From positions 186,001 to 250,000 of the forward strand of contig BCJJ01000007.1 of NCBI GenBank assembly GCA_039545355.1: a stretch of 64,000 nt of DNA, written 5' to 3'. Position numbers and translations under genes: made by a program. The stretch is from Trichosporon coremiiforme (Eukaryota; Basidiomycota; Tremellomycetes; Trichosporonales; Trichosporonaceae). Positions 30,155-40,800 of the stretch are shown here, in pieces (the stretch's first letter is position 1; each line of letters starts with the position of its first letter). Under the pieces are notes generated by a model. The model did not search any database. It was not told the origin of the DNA and saw nothing but the letters and a program-made list of their open reading frames with translations.

Positions 30155-32049
30155 ACTTGTATCAGTAGTGTATGTATAGATCTTGCTGCATGGCGTCCCT
30201 ATGAATGTGCAGGGTACGGCGTAGAGTGTGCCATCCGCAAGCGTGCGGAAAGTGTGCGGGTTGAGGCAAGAATCATGCCGGCACTACGGGCCTGGGTTGT
30301 GAGCCAACTCGAGAAAGAGAGGAATTTGCCACCCGCCATCCACACCAGCCCACATTGGCCGGTAAGGCTGGGCCAAGAAACGACCAGCCAAGATGCCGTG
30401 GTATGCAGAGAATGGCTCGATAGCATGGATCCCAGCTAGCAACTAGCATGGGCTGACTGATCATGCATCCTGCTCCGTAGAACCTCCGGCGGAACGCAGT
30501 GGCTGCCCGGTGATGAATCTTGGCCAGGACATACGCATTGCATGTATCTCGTGGCTGATCTGGCAGCACGGTCAATTGCATAAGGTCGGTGACGGCACTG
30601 AATCGTCTACCCCATCGACAGCCTTGACCCGTCTGTAACCGCTGCCGCTCTCGGCAAAGCCCGCCAACGCATCAGACCTCGCGGCCAACTTTCGCAGATC
30701 TCGGAGATGCAAGCGAGCTCATATCTCATGACGGAGCGCCGTCCATGTTCAAGTGGCCATGACTCACTCATGGTCAGTGAATGGGCACTGAAGGCGCTCT
30801 CACCCTGATCACAAGGACAACTCCCCAGAGCTTACGACTCCTTCTGTGCCCCACTGAATGGGGTTTGATAACGATAGCGTGATGCATCGTGTCATCCATG
30901 TCATGCCGTAGCATGGCTGGCTTGTCTCGCATGTTTCGTTCCACAGTGCCGGAGTGACTCTTCCCCGCTGGCCTGGCTGTTGCCATGTATCGGCCGAGCA
31001 AAGCCACGCAGAAGAAGGCACCCCAGCACGCCCAGCATCGAGACTCGTGGCGTGCGCTGCGCGCTGCGTGCACGTATGGCACGTTCCGCGAACAATAAAG
31101 CCAAAAGTGTGGGGTACGCCTGACATCCCCCGTACCTCTCCCATACGGGGCAGGAACGTGATCGTCACAGAGTAGTCGAGTGGCCAACCGACAGACCGTC
31201 GCACACGTCTACTCCTCGTATCAGATATCCCGATGTGGGATTGAAAAAAAGAAGCCTTCGAGCCAGAAGAGGAAGTGAGCGATTCAGGAAGTGCGATGGG
31301 CCCAGATTGACCAGAACGCGACTTTCGTGCGCGATGAATGGTTGGCTGGCTATCCATCTTGTCGCTGACATGGCCGAAACTGGAGAGGGAGTCTGAATGT
31401 AAGGGATGATGACGCATGTGCCGACATGGAGGCGTTTCAACTGGCGCGTGCCTGACAGTGGTAATACCGCGTTTAGTCAGTGCCTTAGAGTCTGGCATAA
31501 GGGCTTTTGTTTACGTCCTCTGGTCGTCTGCGTCTTGCTGAAGTCTGTCAGCCTTCGGCTGCTTCTCCCAAGACAACTCTTCTCATCGCCTCACCCCTTC
31601 CACCTGGTATCTACTGCACTCACTCCACGAACTATGCCCATCCACATCTTCTTCGCATCAACAACAACATCGCACCACTTCTTGATCGACCACCATTTCT
31701 AAAGCGCACACGCACAGCTCCACTGCACCGACCTCGACGCTCGTTGACTCTTTGCCCAAAGCCCCGATTGCGGCTAGTCGGACAGCACACCTGCCTCGTG
31801 ACCATCGTTTAGTCGTTACCACAGATCAGTCGCCCCCAAGTCTTTTTGCTTCGTCACTCGACATTAACCCCCAAGCAAACCAGTTAGGCGGCCAACAACA
31901 AACCATCTTTAAACAACCTCCCGACGCGGGCTTCCGGAAACCGTTCCAAGAATAGATCCCTCAATCCTTGAACAACAGATCATACCAAAGAGACATCAAC
32001 GCCACACCTTACCCGTCCCTCCATCGACTCTCCGAGCACGACAGACAGC
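30155..32049 (+). other. Long intergenic region before DUF1295 gene
   Basis: 1.9 kb with no gene seen on either strand. The final 500 bp is strongly C/A/T-rich on the plus strand (pyrimidine tracts with few G), typical of a long fungal promoter and 5' UTR. Confidence 0.45.
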
Positions 32050-33285
32050 ATGTCCGTCGCGCTCGACCTACCCGGTGCTTTGCGCAGTCTCCCCTCGGCC
32101 CTCTCAAGACTCGAGCTCAGCGACCCGCTACACCTGCCGCTCCTGATCATTGGCTTCGTCTCGGGGACGAGCTACGCCCTCGGCCTCGCGACAGGCAACG
32201 TCGGCTGGGTCGACCGCATCTACACGACGCTGCCGCTGATCGTGTCCGCCTCAATCCTGCTCTGGGCGCACACGCACGGCTTTGCGGCGAGCGTGCCCCG
32301 CCTCGTTGTGATACTGTTTGTGCAGTGTATCTGGTCCGCGCGGCTCACGTACCACACAGCCCGGCGGGGACTGTACAACCTCTCAGGCGAGGACTATCGC
32401 TACGTCTGGCTGCGGCAGCGTGTGCCGGCCTGGTTCTTCCAGCTCGTCCACCTCTTCGCCGTGGTGCTGCTGCAGCCGATCCTGATCGGCGCGCTGTCCT
32501 TCCCCTTGGTCGGATTACTCAGGCCAGAGTCAGAGCTAGCGCGGGGCAAAGCAGGCATCCCGGCCTGGCTCTTCGGCGGCGGCGAGGGGACGGCCCTGCA
32601 CGCGGGTGACATTGGGTTTTTGTTTGTCTCGCTCGCTTGTGTCATTCTCGAGGCGGCCGCGGACGAGGCAATGTTCACGTTCCAGGAGGGCAAGCACGCA
32701 GCCCTGAAGCAGGAGAAAGCCCAGCCCGCGGACCACACGCTGCGCACGCAGCTGCTCAGCGTCGACAACGACGACAAGGACAGCGCCATAATCGACACGC
32801 CGACGACCGAGGAGCCCGACGCCCTGTACACACCAGCCTATTACCCCGGCTTCCCGACACGCGGCCTGCACAGTCTAGTCCGCCACCCGAATTTCCTGGG
32901 AGAACAGCTGTTCCACCTCTCCATCGGCCTGTGGCCGCTCTGCGCCAACCCGACACTGTACGCTGCCGCATGCCTGCTTCCCGCCCTAGCCCTGAGCCTG
33001 TTGTTCGCGGGCAGCACGCAGCTGACGGAAACCATCACGGCGTCCAAATACCCCCTGTACAGGGAGTATCAAAAGGTGCTGGGCAAGTTTGCGATCCAGG
33101 AGACGCTGCTGAAGCTTGTCTACTTTGAGTTTTTCCGCCAGAGGGACAAGGAACGGATTGAGAGCCTGCTGTATCCCCGCGAGGTGGCGCATATTGGCGT
33201 CCTGAGGCGGATCTCGAGCAGCAGCGTGAGCACCGCGAGCAGTAGCAGTAAGAGCTCCGCAGCGTCGAGACTGAAGGAGGAGTAG
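32050..33285 (+). CDS. DUF1295 / steroid 5-alpha-reductase-like membrane protein
   Basis: A single 411-aa frame without introns. Hydrophobic segments include LPLLIIGFVSGTSYALGLA, LPLIVSASILLWA, LVVILFVQCIWSARLTY, FFQLVHLFAVVLLQPILI, IGFLFVSLACVILEA and LPALALSLLFAG. The DUF1295 signature is the C-terminal block GLHSLVRHPNFLGEQLFHLSIGLW with KYPLYREYQKVLGKF, resembling the NADPH-binding end of steroid 5-alpha reductases and isoprenylcysteine methyltransferases. It is likely an ER oxidoreductase of unknown substrate. A charged loop of about 100 residues between helices is longer than in many relatives, and a Ser-rich tail follows. Confidence 0.82.
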   Translation: MSVALDLPGALRSLPSALSRLELSDPLHLPLLIIGFVSGTSYALGLATGNVGWVDRIYTTLPLIVSASILLWAHTHGFAASVPRLVVILFVQCIWSARLTYHTARRGLYNLSGEDYRYVWLRQRVPAWFFQLVHLFAVVLLQPILIGALSFPLVGLLRPESELARGKAGIPAWLFGGGEGTALHAGDIGFLFVSLACVILEAAADEAMFTFQEGKHAALKQEKAQPADHTLRTQLLSVDNDDKDSAIIDTPTTEEPDALYTPAYYPGFPTRGLHSLVRHPNFLGEQLFHLSIGLWPLCANPTLYAAACLLPALALSLLFAGSTQLTETITASKYPLYREYQKVLGKFAIQETLLKLVYFEFFRQRDKERIESLLYPREVAHIGVLRRISSSSVSTASSSSKSSAASRLKEE

Positions 33286-33624
33286 CACGCCGTTGTTGCT
33301 TCGTGGTTGGATTTCTTAGATCGTGGTTCTTTTGCCACTGATACCAGGCTTTGCTTAGAAGTTACTTGCTCAGAACGTTTCCGTATACATACCCCATACC
33401 CATACTCCCCTCTCTCCTCTCTCAAACTCTCATGTATCTAATATCTGTCTGGTTGGTTTCGAGTACAAAATTCTGCATAGCTCTAAACAAGTGGTATGAC
33501 TTCTAAACTTGGGGGGGTCGAACGACGGTAGTCCGGCTCGGCCATCGGCCCCCGGGTGGCAGCACTCGGCATGCTCGGCACCCGGCACCTCCGCTATCCG
33601 CCGCCCGGCACCTCAGGCTTTCAC
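33286..33624. other. 3' region between convergent genes
   Basis: 339 bp separating the stop codons of the DUF1295 and dipeptidyl peptidase genes; a TATA/TACA-rich stretch at 33370-33460 is compatible with polyadenylation signals. No gene is seen. Confidence 0.45.
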
Positions 33625-36331
33625 TCAGTGCTTGATGTTGCCCCCCTTGCCCCAGCTCTGGAGCAGATGGTCCGTCATCCACTCGTACAGTTCCCGATTG
33701 GCCCCGCGCGTGGTGATGCTGTGGTCGCTGTCGGTGAACACGCGCATGTTCCAGCCGCGAATCTTCTCCTGCGTCAACTTATCCACGAGACTGGCCATGT
33801 TTGCGAAATGCACATTGTCGTCCCCCGTCCCGTGCGCCAGGAGCCAGTCCTGCCCCTGGAACGCGGTCATGTTGTGCACACTTGAGTTCTGGTAGCCGGC
33901 GAGGTTGGCCTCGAGCGTGTTCATGTATCGCTCGGTGTAGACCGAGTCGTAGAAGCGCCAGTCTGTCACTGGGGCTACGGAGATGCCCGCCGTGAAGAGC
34001 TCGGGGTACGCTTCCAGCGTCTTGGCCGTTGCGTAGCCGCCGTAGCTCCAGCCGAAGAGGCCGGCGCGGCTCCGGTCGACGAACTTGCGCTTGATCATGT
34101 CCCGTGCGAGGGCGGCTTGGTCCTCGGCCTCCAGCTGGCCTAGATTGTCCATCACGGGGTTCCTCAGCTTGCGGCCCTTGAAGCCCGTGCCGCGTCCGTC
34201 GATACGGGCAATCACGTACTTATGCTCGCAGGCTAGGAAGGAGAACCAGTCAATCTTCCAGCGGTTGTCGACGGTTTGCGATCCGGGACCGGCGTACATG
34301 TTGATGAAGAGCGGGTAGTGCTTGCGTCCGCTCGGGTCCAGGTTGGGTGGGAGGACAGTCATCATGTTAAGCTCATTGCCGGCGTGCTGCAGGGTTGAGC
34401 GGATCTCGACGGGCTGGTGGAACTCGGCGATCGTCGCGTTCAAAGCCGCGTTATCCTCAAGCACCACATCGAGGGACTCGTCGGTCGACTTCAGACGCTG
34501 CCAAGGAATATTGGGGCCGCGGTAGTTCAAGCTGTAGTAACCCGCCGAGGGGGAGAAGGACACGTCGTAGTACCCAGGTGCCGAGACGTCGGTCAGCGGC
34601 GTCATCTCGGGCTTGTATCCGACGAGAGACGGCGAGGAGGGGAGGGTGACGGCGTACAGGTGCCTGTCGATCGAGGGGTTGGCCGCGACAAAGTACGCGA
34701 CGCCCTTCTCCTTGTCCACGCCAGCGATCGAGGTCACCTCCCACTTGCCCTCGGTGACCCACACGGGCTTGGTTGCCGTGACCGGCGCGAAGAGCGCGAT
34801 ATGGTCGTATCCGTCCGCATTGGGCACAATGTCGAGGTATCCGTCGATGCCGGAGCCATCTGCGCGCGTCTCGATCTTGACAATGTTCTGCCCGTGGTCG
34901 ATCCAGCCATCGTCGCCCTGCTCTCCGTCCTTACCCAGCTTGCGCGTGACCTCGCCGACGCTCTTGCCGCCCGTGAACACCGCGACGTGGCCCTTGCGCG
35001 ACGGCCGGTCAACCTCCTTCACGAGCAGAGTGTCATTGCCGACCCACCCGACCTCGGTGATGATCCGGTCGTCCTGCGGATACTCGTCCGGCCAGGTCAG
35101 CGTCGACTTGGCCTGCGACACAGCCGCGGCGGAAGCGACACCGTTCGCAGCGGCGTGCTCGAAACGGGTAAGAGAGAAGGTGTGCACCGAGACCAGCGGG
35201 TTCGGCGTTCCCGGCTTCGGGTACCGCATCTGCACAGTACTCGTGTACGGGTTGATGTTGAAGGCGTCGTTGGTCGGGTTGAAGATCTGCAGGTCGTAGA
35301 TCTCCACCGCACTCTCGTTGCTCCTCAGATAGGCGATCGTGTCCGCCTGCGGGCTCCACCACAGAGCACTGTCAGTGGAGAAGACCTCCTCCTCGTACAC
35401 CCAGTCAGGGACACCGTTGAAGACGACGTCTGAGCCGTCAAACGTCACGCGAGTCGCCTTGGGCTTGCTGGTCTCGAGCTCCTTCGCGGGCACAACGTAG
35501 AGGTCGTTCTCGGACACAAAGGCGATCGAGTGCCCCACGGGAGACCATTTGGCGTACGCCATGATCGGGTAGTCGTGCGGCTCCTGCAGCGCAAACGTGC
35601 TGTGGTCCTTCAGGCGGTGGACGAAGCGGTTCGCGTGCGACGAGTGCCGCCACTGCTTCCGACTATTCGCCGTGAAGAGCACGTACTCCATGTCCGCGCT
35701 GAGCTGCCAGTCATCCCACTCAAGTACGTTGCCGGTCCGGGGGTCCTTGATGTCCTCCGCCTTGACAAGGACCTGCGTCTTGTTCCGCTGCTGCGCCGTG
35801 AGCAGCAGAATGCTGTTGTCATCGTCGATCCGGGAGAAGGTACCGTCCGCGGCTGTCGGTTAGCGTCATTATGCATGGTGCCAGTGCGACTGAATAGGAC
35901 CCACCCTCGGAGACCCATGAGAGACGCTGCGACTTGGGGGTGAAGGTGCCGTTGTAGATGTGGTCGAGGGTGATGTGCTGCGAGCCGCGCTTCACAGTTG
36001 GGGTCTGGTAGCCGATTGCGGCCAGGACACCGATCGCAGCTGCTCCGCCAACAATGAGCACGAGGGCGGCGAGAATTCTTCGCGAGGACGTCTTTCGCGG
36101 GCGTATCCGGGTAGGTTCGACGGGGTATCCTATTCCATCCTCTTGGTCGTAGCTGGCCTGGCGGTGGTGTGTCTTCTCATCGAAGGGGTCCTCGTCGAGG
36201 TGGTCTCTGTAGACAATGTCGGAACCAGAGCCGGTGGTTTCGAAAGACTCCCTCACTGTAGCATCGTCTTCTGGGAGGGCTACTCCTTGGCGGTATTCGC
36301 CGGGGGAGACGGGATCATAGTCTCCTGCCAT
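33625..36331 (-). CDS. Dipeptidyl aminopeptidase, type II membrane protein (S9B)
   Basis: Two exons, 36331-35905 and 35852-33625, give 884 aa. A ~85-residue acidic cytosolic tail is followed by one membrane anchor at about 86-108 (ILAALVLIVGGAAAIGVLAA). The lumenal DPP-IV beta-propeller (DWVYEEEVFSTDSALWWSP, WVGNDTLLVKEVDR) comes next, then the alpha/beta hydrolase: GRGTGFKGRK, nucleophile Ser in FGWSYGG (about 745), Asp in HGTGDDNVHF (about 820) and His in DSDHSI (about 853). The DWVYEEEV motif holds the Glu pair that binds the free N-terminus. Such enzymes remove X-Pro or X-Ala dipeptides in the Golgi (Ste13, pheromone maturation) or vacuole (Dap2). The tail has no clear sorting signal, so the compartment is undecided. 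Confidence 0.92.
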
Positions 36332-36369
36332 GATGGGAGGGTAGTGAAGGAAGGTGAAGGGGTCTGACG

Positions 36370-36393
36370 TCGATGTGTCGATGTGTCGATGTG
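36370..36393 (+). repeat. CGATGTGT x3
   Basis: Three tandem 8-bp units just upstream of the dipeptidyl peptidase start. Confidence 0.8.
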
Positions 36394-36758
36394 TGTGGTT
36401 AGTCGAGGTGAGTGAGTGACAACCGTGGGTGGAGGAAGACAAGGTCGAAATGCGGATCCGGGGGAAGGCGCGAATGGGCGATTGGCAGGGCTTGCGCAAG
36501 AGGTTGAGTGTCAGTCGCCGTCCAAGCCGCGCAAGCCGCGCAGATCTAGTGGGGACGACGGCTCTCAAGAATGCATAAGAGTAGCCAGAGTAGTATCGGA
36601 GAGCTCGGCGGATGGGGTGGGCAGTGACTAGCTGGCTGAATGCATAGGCTGGGCAGTGGTGCACAGTATAGGAACAGTCACCAGTCACAGTGGTGAAGCA
36701 GGCTGCAATGGATCGAGGTGGAGGTCACACAGAGGTGCGGGGTGCGGTGGACTGAATT

Positions 36759-36874
36759 GCAGGATCGCAGCATCGCAGGATCGCAGGATCGCAGGATGCA
36801 GGATCGCAGGATCGCAGGATGCAGGATCGCAGGACATGCAGGACATGCAGGACATGCAGGACATGCAGGACATG
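36759..36874 (+). repeat. Minisatellite of GCAGGATC / GCAGGACAT units
   Basis: About nine units of 7-8 bp (GCAGGATC and shortened GCAGGAT) pass into five 9-bp GCAGGACAT units. The unit change within one array suggests stepwise expansion. The related CAGGA repeat recurs at about 37033-37062. Confidence 0.85.
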
Positions 36875-36898
36875 TGCCTCCACCGAGTCTCGTGCAGC

Positions 36899-36938
36899 CT
36901 GCCGTCCTGCCGTCCTGCCGTCCTACCGTCCCGCCGTG
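36899..36938 (+). repeat. CTGCCGTC repeat
   Basis: About five 8-bp CTGCCGTC-like units. It carries GTCCTGC, the reverse complement of the GCAGGAC in the neighbouring array, so the two could pair as a hairpin. Confidence 0.75.
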
Positions 36939-37829
36939 CTGCGTGGTGTCCGGTGTGTCGCCAGGATTCTAGCATCCTACGTGGCCGGGCAAGGATGTAA
37001 CACGGTGTGCAAAGGATGAGTTGGGGGCCGTAGCAGGACAGGACAGGACAGAACAGGGCAGGGACTGCGGGTTCCCTGGGTGGACGGCTGTTCTGGCTCG
37101 CCGGCAGCTCCTGGGTGGACCTCTGATTCAGGGCTCCGTTCCCGAGGGCCGACGAGGCTAGGGTCACTAACGCTATCCGACAGCAGACTCACCCACATAT
37201 GCTGCACTCTAATCATCCACAGAGGAGTGTACGCGTCCGTCGACCCAGCCAGCTCACACCACCCACAGTCCACAGTCACTAGCACTTCCGGCAGTCTCGT
37301 CCCACAACCTTGATCTGCATCGGCTCTCCCTTTCATCCCGCCAACGACGCGCGACAACCACCTCACCCACCTCCACCCACACTCCCCGTCCACCCCATCC
37401 CGTCTCATCCTTGCATCTCCTTTTTTCTGCACTGCACCCACCACCCCGATCCGCCCACAACCGATCCCCTTCACCATCGCTTGTTCACTCCAGTCTCAAT
37501 CTCAATTACCTCTCCCACCACATTCTCTTGTCTCATTCAACTCCAACCTCGCAGCAGTCCTTCTGGTTCAACAAACGAGCTCCGTCATTCTTGCCCCTCA
37601 TCCGACAGACCACGGCTTTCTTTACAGTCTTCCAAGTCTTCCCCCCTTCCTCGCGCATCATCCGCTTCCACACCACCGACGGACTTGCTCTCCGACTTCG
37701 CTCCCTTGTATTACGACCCCCGCCTACCGCATCACTCGTTTCACACAGCGACTCCAGCGACTACCTCCCTCCCTCCATTCCTCATCCATGGACCGCCAAA
37801 CGATCGTCTAAGTACACCAGGAGTATCCC

Positions 37830-40800
37830 ATGCCTTCAGCAGATCCCATGGGACCTGCCCAGCCGGTCGCAGCGAAGTCGTCAACCCTCTCAGCACCCGC
37901 TACACCTGACCGGAACAAGCGCAGGACATGGTTTGGCCTCGTCACCCCGACTCGCAGGGACCAGCGACGGACGGCGACGTTATCACGTCAACCGCAGCCG
38001 GCAACAACCTCGACGCCGTCGACGCCCAGTAACTCAAATGGCGTAGAGGAACTTGACGCCACCCCCGATGCCAAGGCCGTCAACAGGACGCCCGTCCAAA
38101 ATCAGAGACAGTGGAATGCCGAAGATCAGTTGGGGTCCGAACGTGACTGGGACAGCGACCAGGAAGGGACAGTCCGTTACAAGGGCTCCCGCATCAAGGC
38201 CAACAGCGAAGATGAGCCAATTCGAATGAAGGACATGGCCACGCTTGCAACCTTGACCCGTAACAATACGGTGAAGCCCGTGCGTATCCTAGGACCCCAG
38301 GATGGATGTCCTGCCGTCAATGGCGTTCGGGTCTGGGTGCCGTGGGAGCGCCCGGTCGCCCAAACGAGAAGAATTCATACATTGCTGACACGAACAGAAA
38401 CCCTCGTTCTCACGGCGCATCTTCTCAAGAGGCGCGACGGACCGGGACACTCTTCCTGCCGACTTCCTCTCGCCGAGCAAAGGACAAATGCCTACCAGCG
38501 TCATCTCTCCGTCAAAAGTCCCACAGCGGTCCTCGTCTGTTACGTCGTCGAGTATCCCGGTCGAGACAAACCCTAACCCTCCACCTCCACCCAGCAAGCT
38601 TGACCTCGAGCGATCCCCGATGCCCAAGCCCCTGCCCGATGTTCCACCGTTCTCGAATGGATTCAACCGCGGTCCTACTCTCAATACCGACTTTGCGGGC
38701 CCAGCCGACATCGTCATCACTCCCAGCAGCCCACTCGAGGAGGATCCCTTCGAGCACATCTTTGGCCTGGGTCCGACCGTCCCGAACCGCTCCATGTCTG
38801 CGCCCGTCTCGCCGACACCGACAATGCACACCGCCCTGACCAGCCATGGTATTCTGGGAGGAAGCTCCAGCGGTGGGACAAGTCCCGGTATCCCATCACC
38901 TTTGTCCAGGACCCCCGACCCAGAGCAGTCGGCTTTGGGCTTAGGTTTACCTCGCAGCCATTCGCCGCACTCGAGGGGCTCGTCCCCCGGACCCAGGGTC
39001 GCCGTGTCATCGCCATTACCACAAAACCCTTCGCCCAAGGTCGCGTTCGACGAGGAGCAGGATCACCCCACGGCCAAGCCTGGCAGCAGCAAGGCGAGAC
39101 CCCGAAGTCTATCGCTAATGTTCAGCAAGTCGGGCGGCGAGGTGACAGACGATGAGGACTCGGGAACCAGCAAGTTCAGCTGGCTTGGAGTTGGAAAGGT
39201 CATCCGCCGCCGGCGGTCCGACATGAAGTTGATGCGGAAACGAAGTGGCATATTCACCGACAACGAGACGAGCAACGATAGCAGCCCGATGGATACCACC
39301 CCGAACGGAGGCGAACGTACTCCGGAGCATATATCCGAGGACACAAACCGATCACGATCACCCGGGCCGGACGTCGCGCTTTCTGATCCTTTCCGGCGGC
39401 TCGCTCCTTCTCGATCTCCCCAGCCTCCGCGGGATGCCGTGCCACAACTAAACGTCACGCAGGAGATCGGCCCAACGGATCCAGCGCCAGAGCCCGCTCC
39501 TGCGAAACCCCAACCAGTCATGATTCCTGTGCGCAACGGTCCCAGACCACAGTCATCGACGACCCGACCAGCGTCCACTGATTCGTTCGCTTCGACGTCC
39601 GAGCAGGAGTTCTACCCGGCGCAGGAATGGAGTGACAGCACAATGGCTGAGAGCCCGATGAACGAGATCGACCTCACTGCTGCCCAGGCGGGCGCTGACT
39701 GGCTCATGACCAAGCCATCCAGTGCTGCTTCGCCCCTGGGCTCCCTCCCAGAAGGCAGCATGGCCCCGCCGATAATGACAACAGTTGCCGAAACTCCCTC
39801 TGTGCCCGACGTGGTTACCCCTCCGACATCCATGCCTTCTCGACATGGCCGCGGTCGATCATTGTCCGACGCAGCCCGCACCAGCATCCCCGAGGATCCC
39901 GGGCTGCTTTCGCCCGACGGTGCACCGGTCCGCCCTCCTTTATCCAGTCGATCGAGCTCCAGCAACTCTGCTGTGCTTGGCAAGATGCGCGGTGTGTTCA
40001 CAAAGAGCAGCCGGCCGCGCAGCAACAGCTTATTGCGGTACAATGGCTCTGGTACCAGTGCTGATGAGCGGGAAGACGGTCGCCAGACCCCTCTCTCGCG
40101 CCCCGGATCCGCGTCGTCATCCTTTGCCCCGTCACCAGCTCTTCCGCCTGTTAGGATTCGGCCAGAGGATGTGCCGCAGGTGTCCACGCTCGCACTGCAG
40201 TCTGGTGATGACGGTCGAAGGATCATTTTAACGGAAACGCCACCAAGATCGCCCCGGTCGTCGTACGCCGCGTCAGTGACGTCTTACCAGACGCAGTCGA
40301 CTGTGCAGACTGCGCAGTCTAACCGCCGATCGGCGACCGACAACCTGATGCCGGTGACGAACGGAAGAAGCCGAAGGGCAAGAGCTTCCACTATTGCGTC
40401 TGGTGCCATATCGTGGCATGGATCGACGTTCGGAGGCTCGACGCCAGCTCTTGTGGCACCCCCGCCTACGTCGTTCGCGCCGACATCTCCCGGTGGCTTG
40501 CAGCGGACAGGTTCTCTGCGGCGGCTGTCGCAAGGCTTGTTCCGCGGCGCCGGGCCTTCCTCGCCCAAGCCACAAGGGGCGTTCCCGCTGCCACCTCGAC
40601 CGGTCACTCCCACGATCGCTCTGAACGACGAGATCCCGCAGCCGATGGGCACGCCAGGACGCAGCAGCAGCGGTGACGTTTCATTACAGGGGCGTTCCTC
40701 CACTCCCCAGCTCACGGAGAAGGAGAGAAAGGAGCGAGACGCCGAGCTTCAGCCACGACCGGGAGAGAGCGCAGAGGACTGGCTGGAGCGACTGGAGAGC

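Larger units (their letters stand above)
36332..37829. other. Divergent intergenic region with minisatellites
   Basis: 1.5 kb shared by the divergent dipeptidyl peptidase and Sec7 genes. It contains three short tandem-repeat blocks, listed separately, and a long pyrimidine-rich leader from about 37300 to 37800. No coding gene is supported here; the frames passing through are repeat-driven. Confidence 0.5.

Noticed and set aside
36759..36940. CRISPR-like array
   Set aside because: Units of 7-9 bp are directly tandem without spacers, in a eukaryotic genome.
36656..37000. Open frames through the minisatellite with DMQDMQ-type runs
   Set aside because: Openness comes from the 9-bp repeat unit; all frames are similarly open and none has flanking coding sequence.
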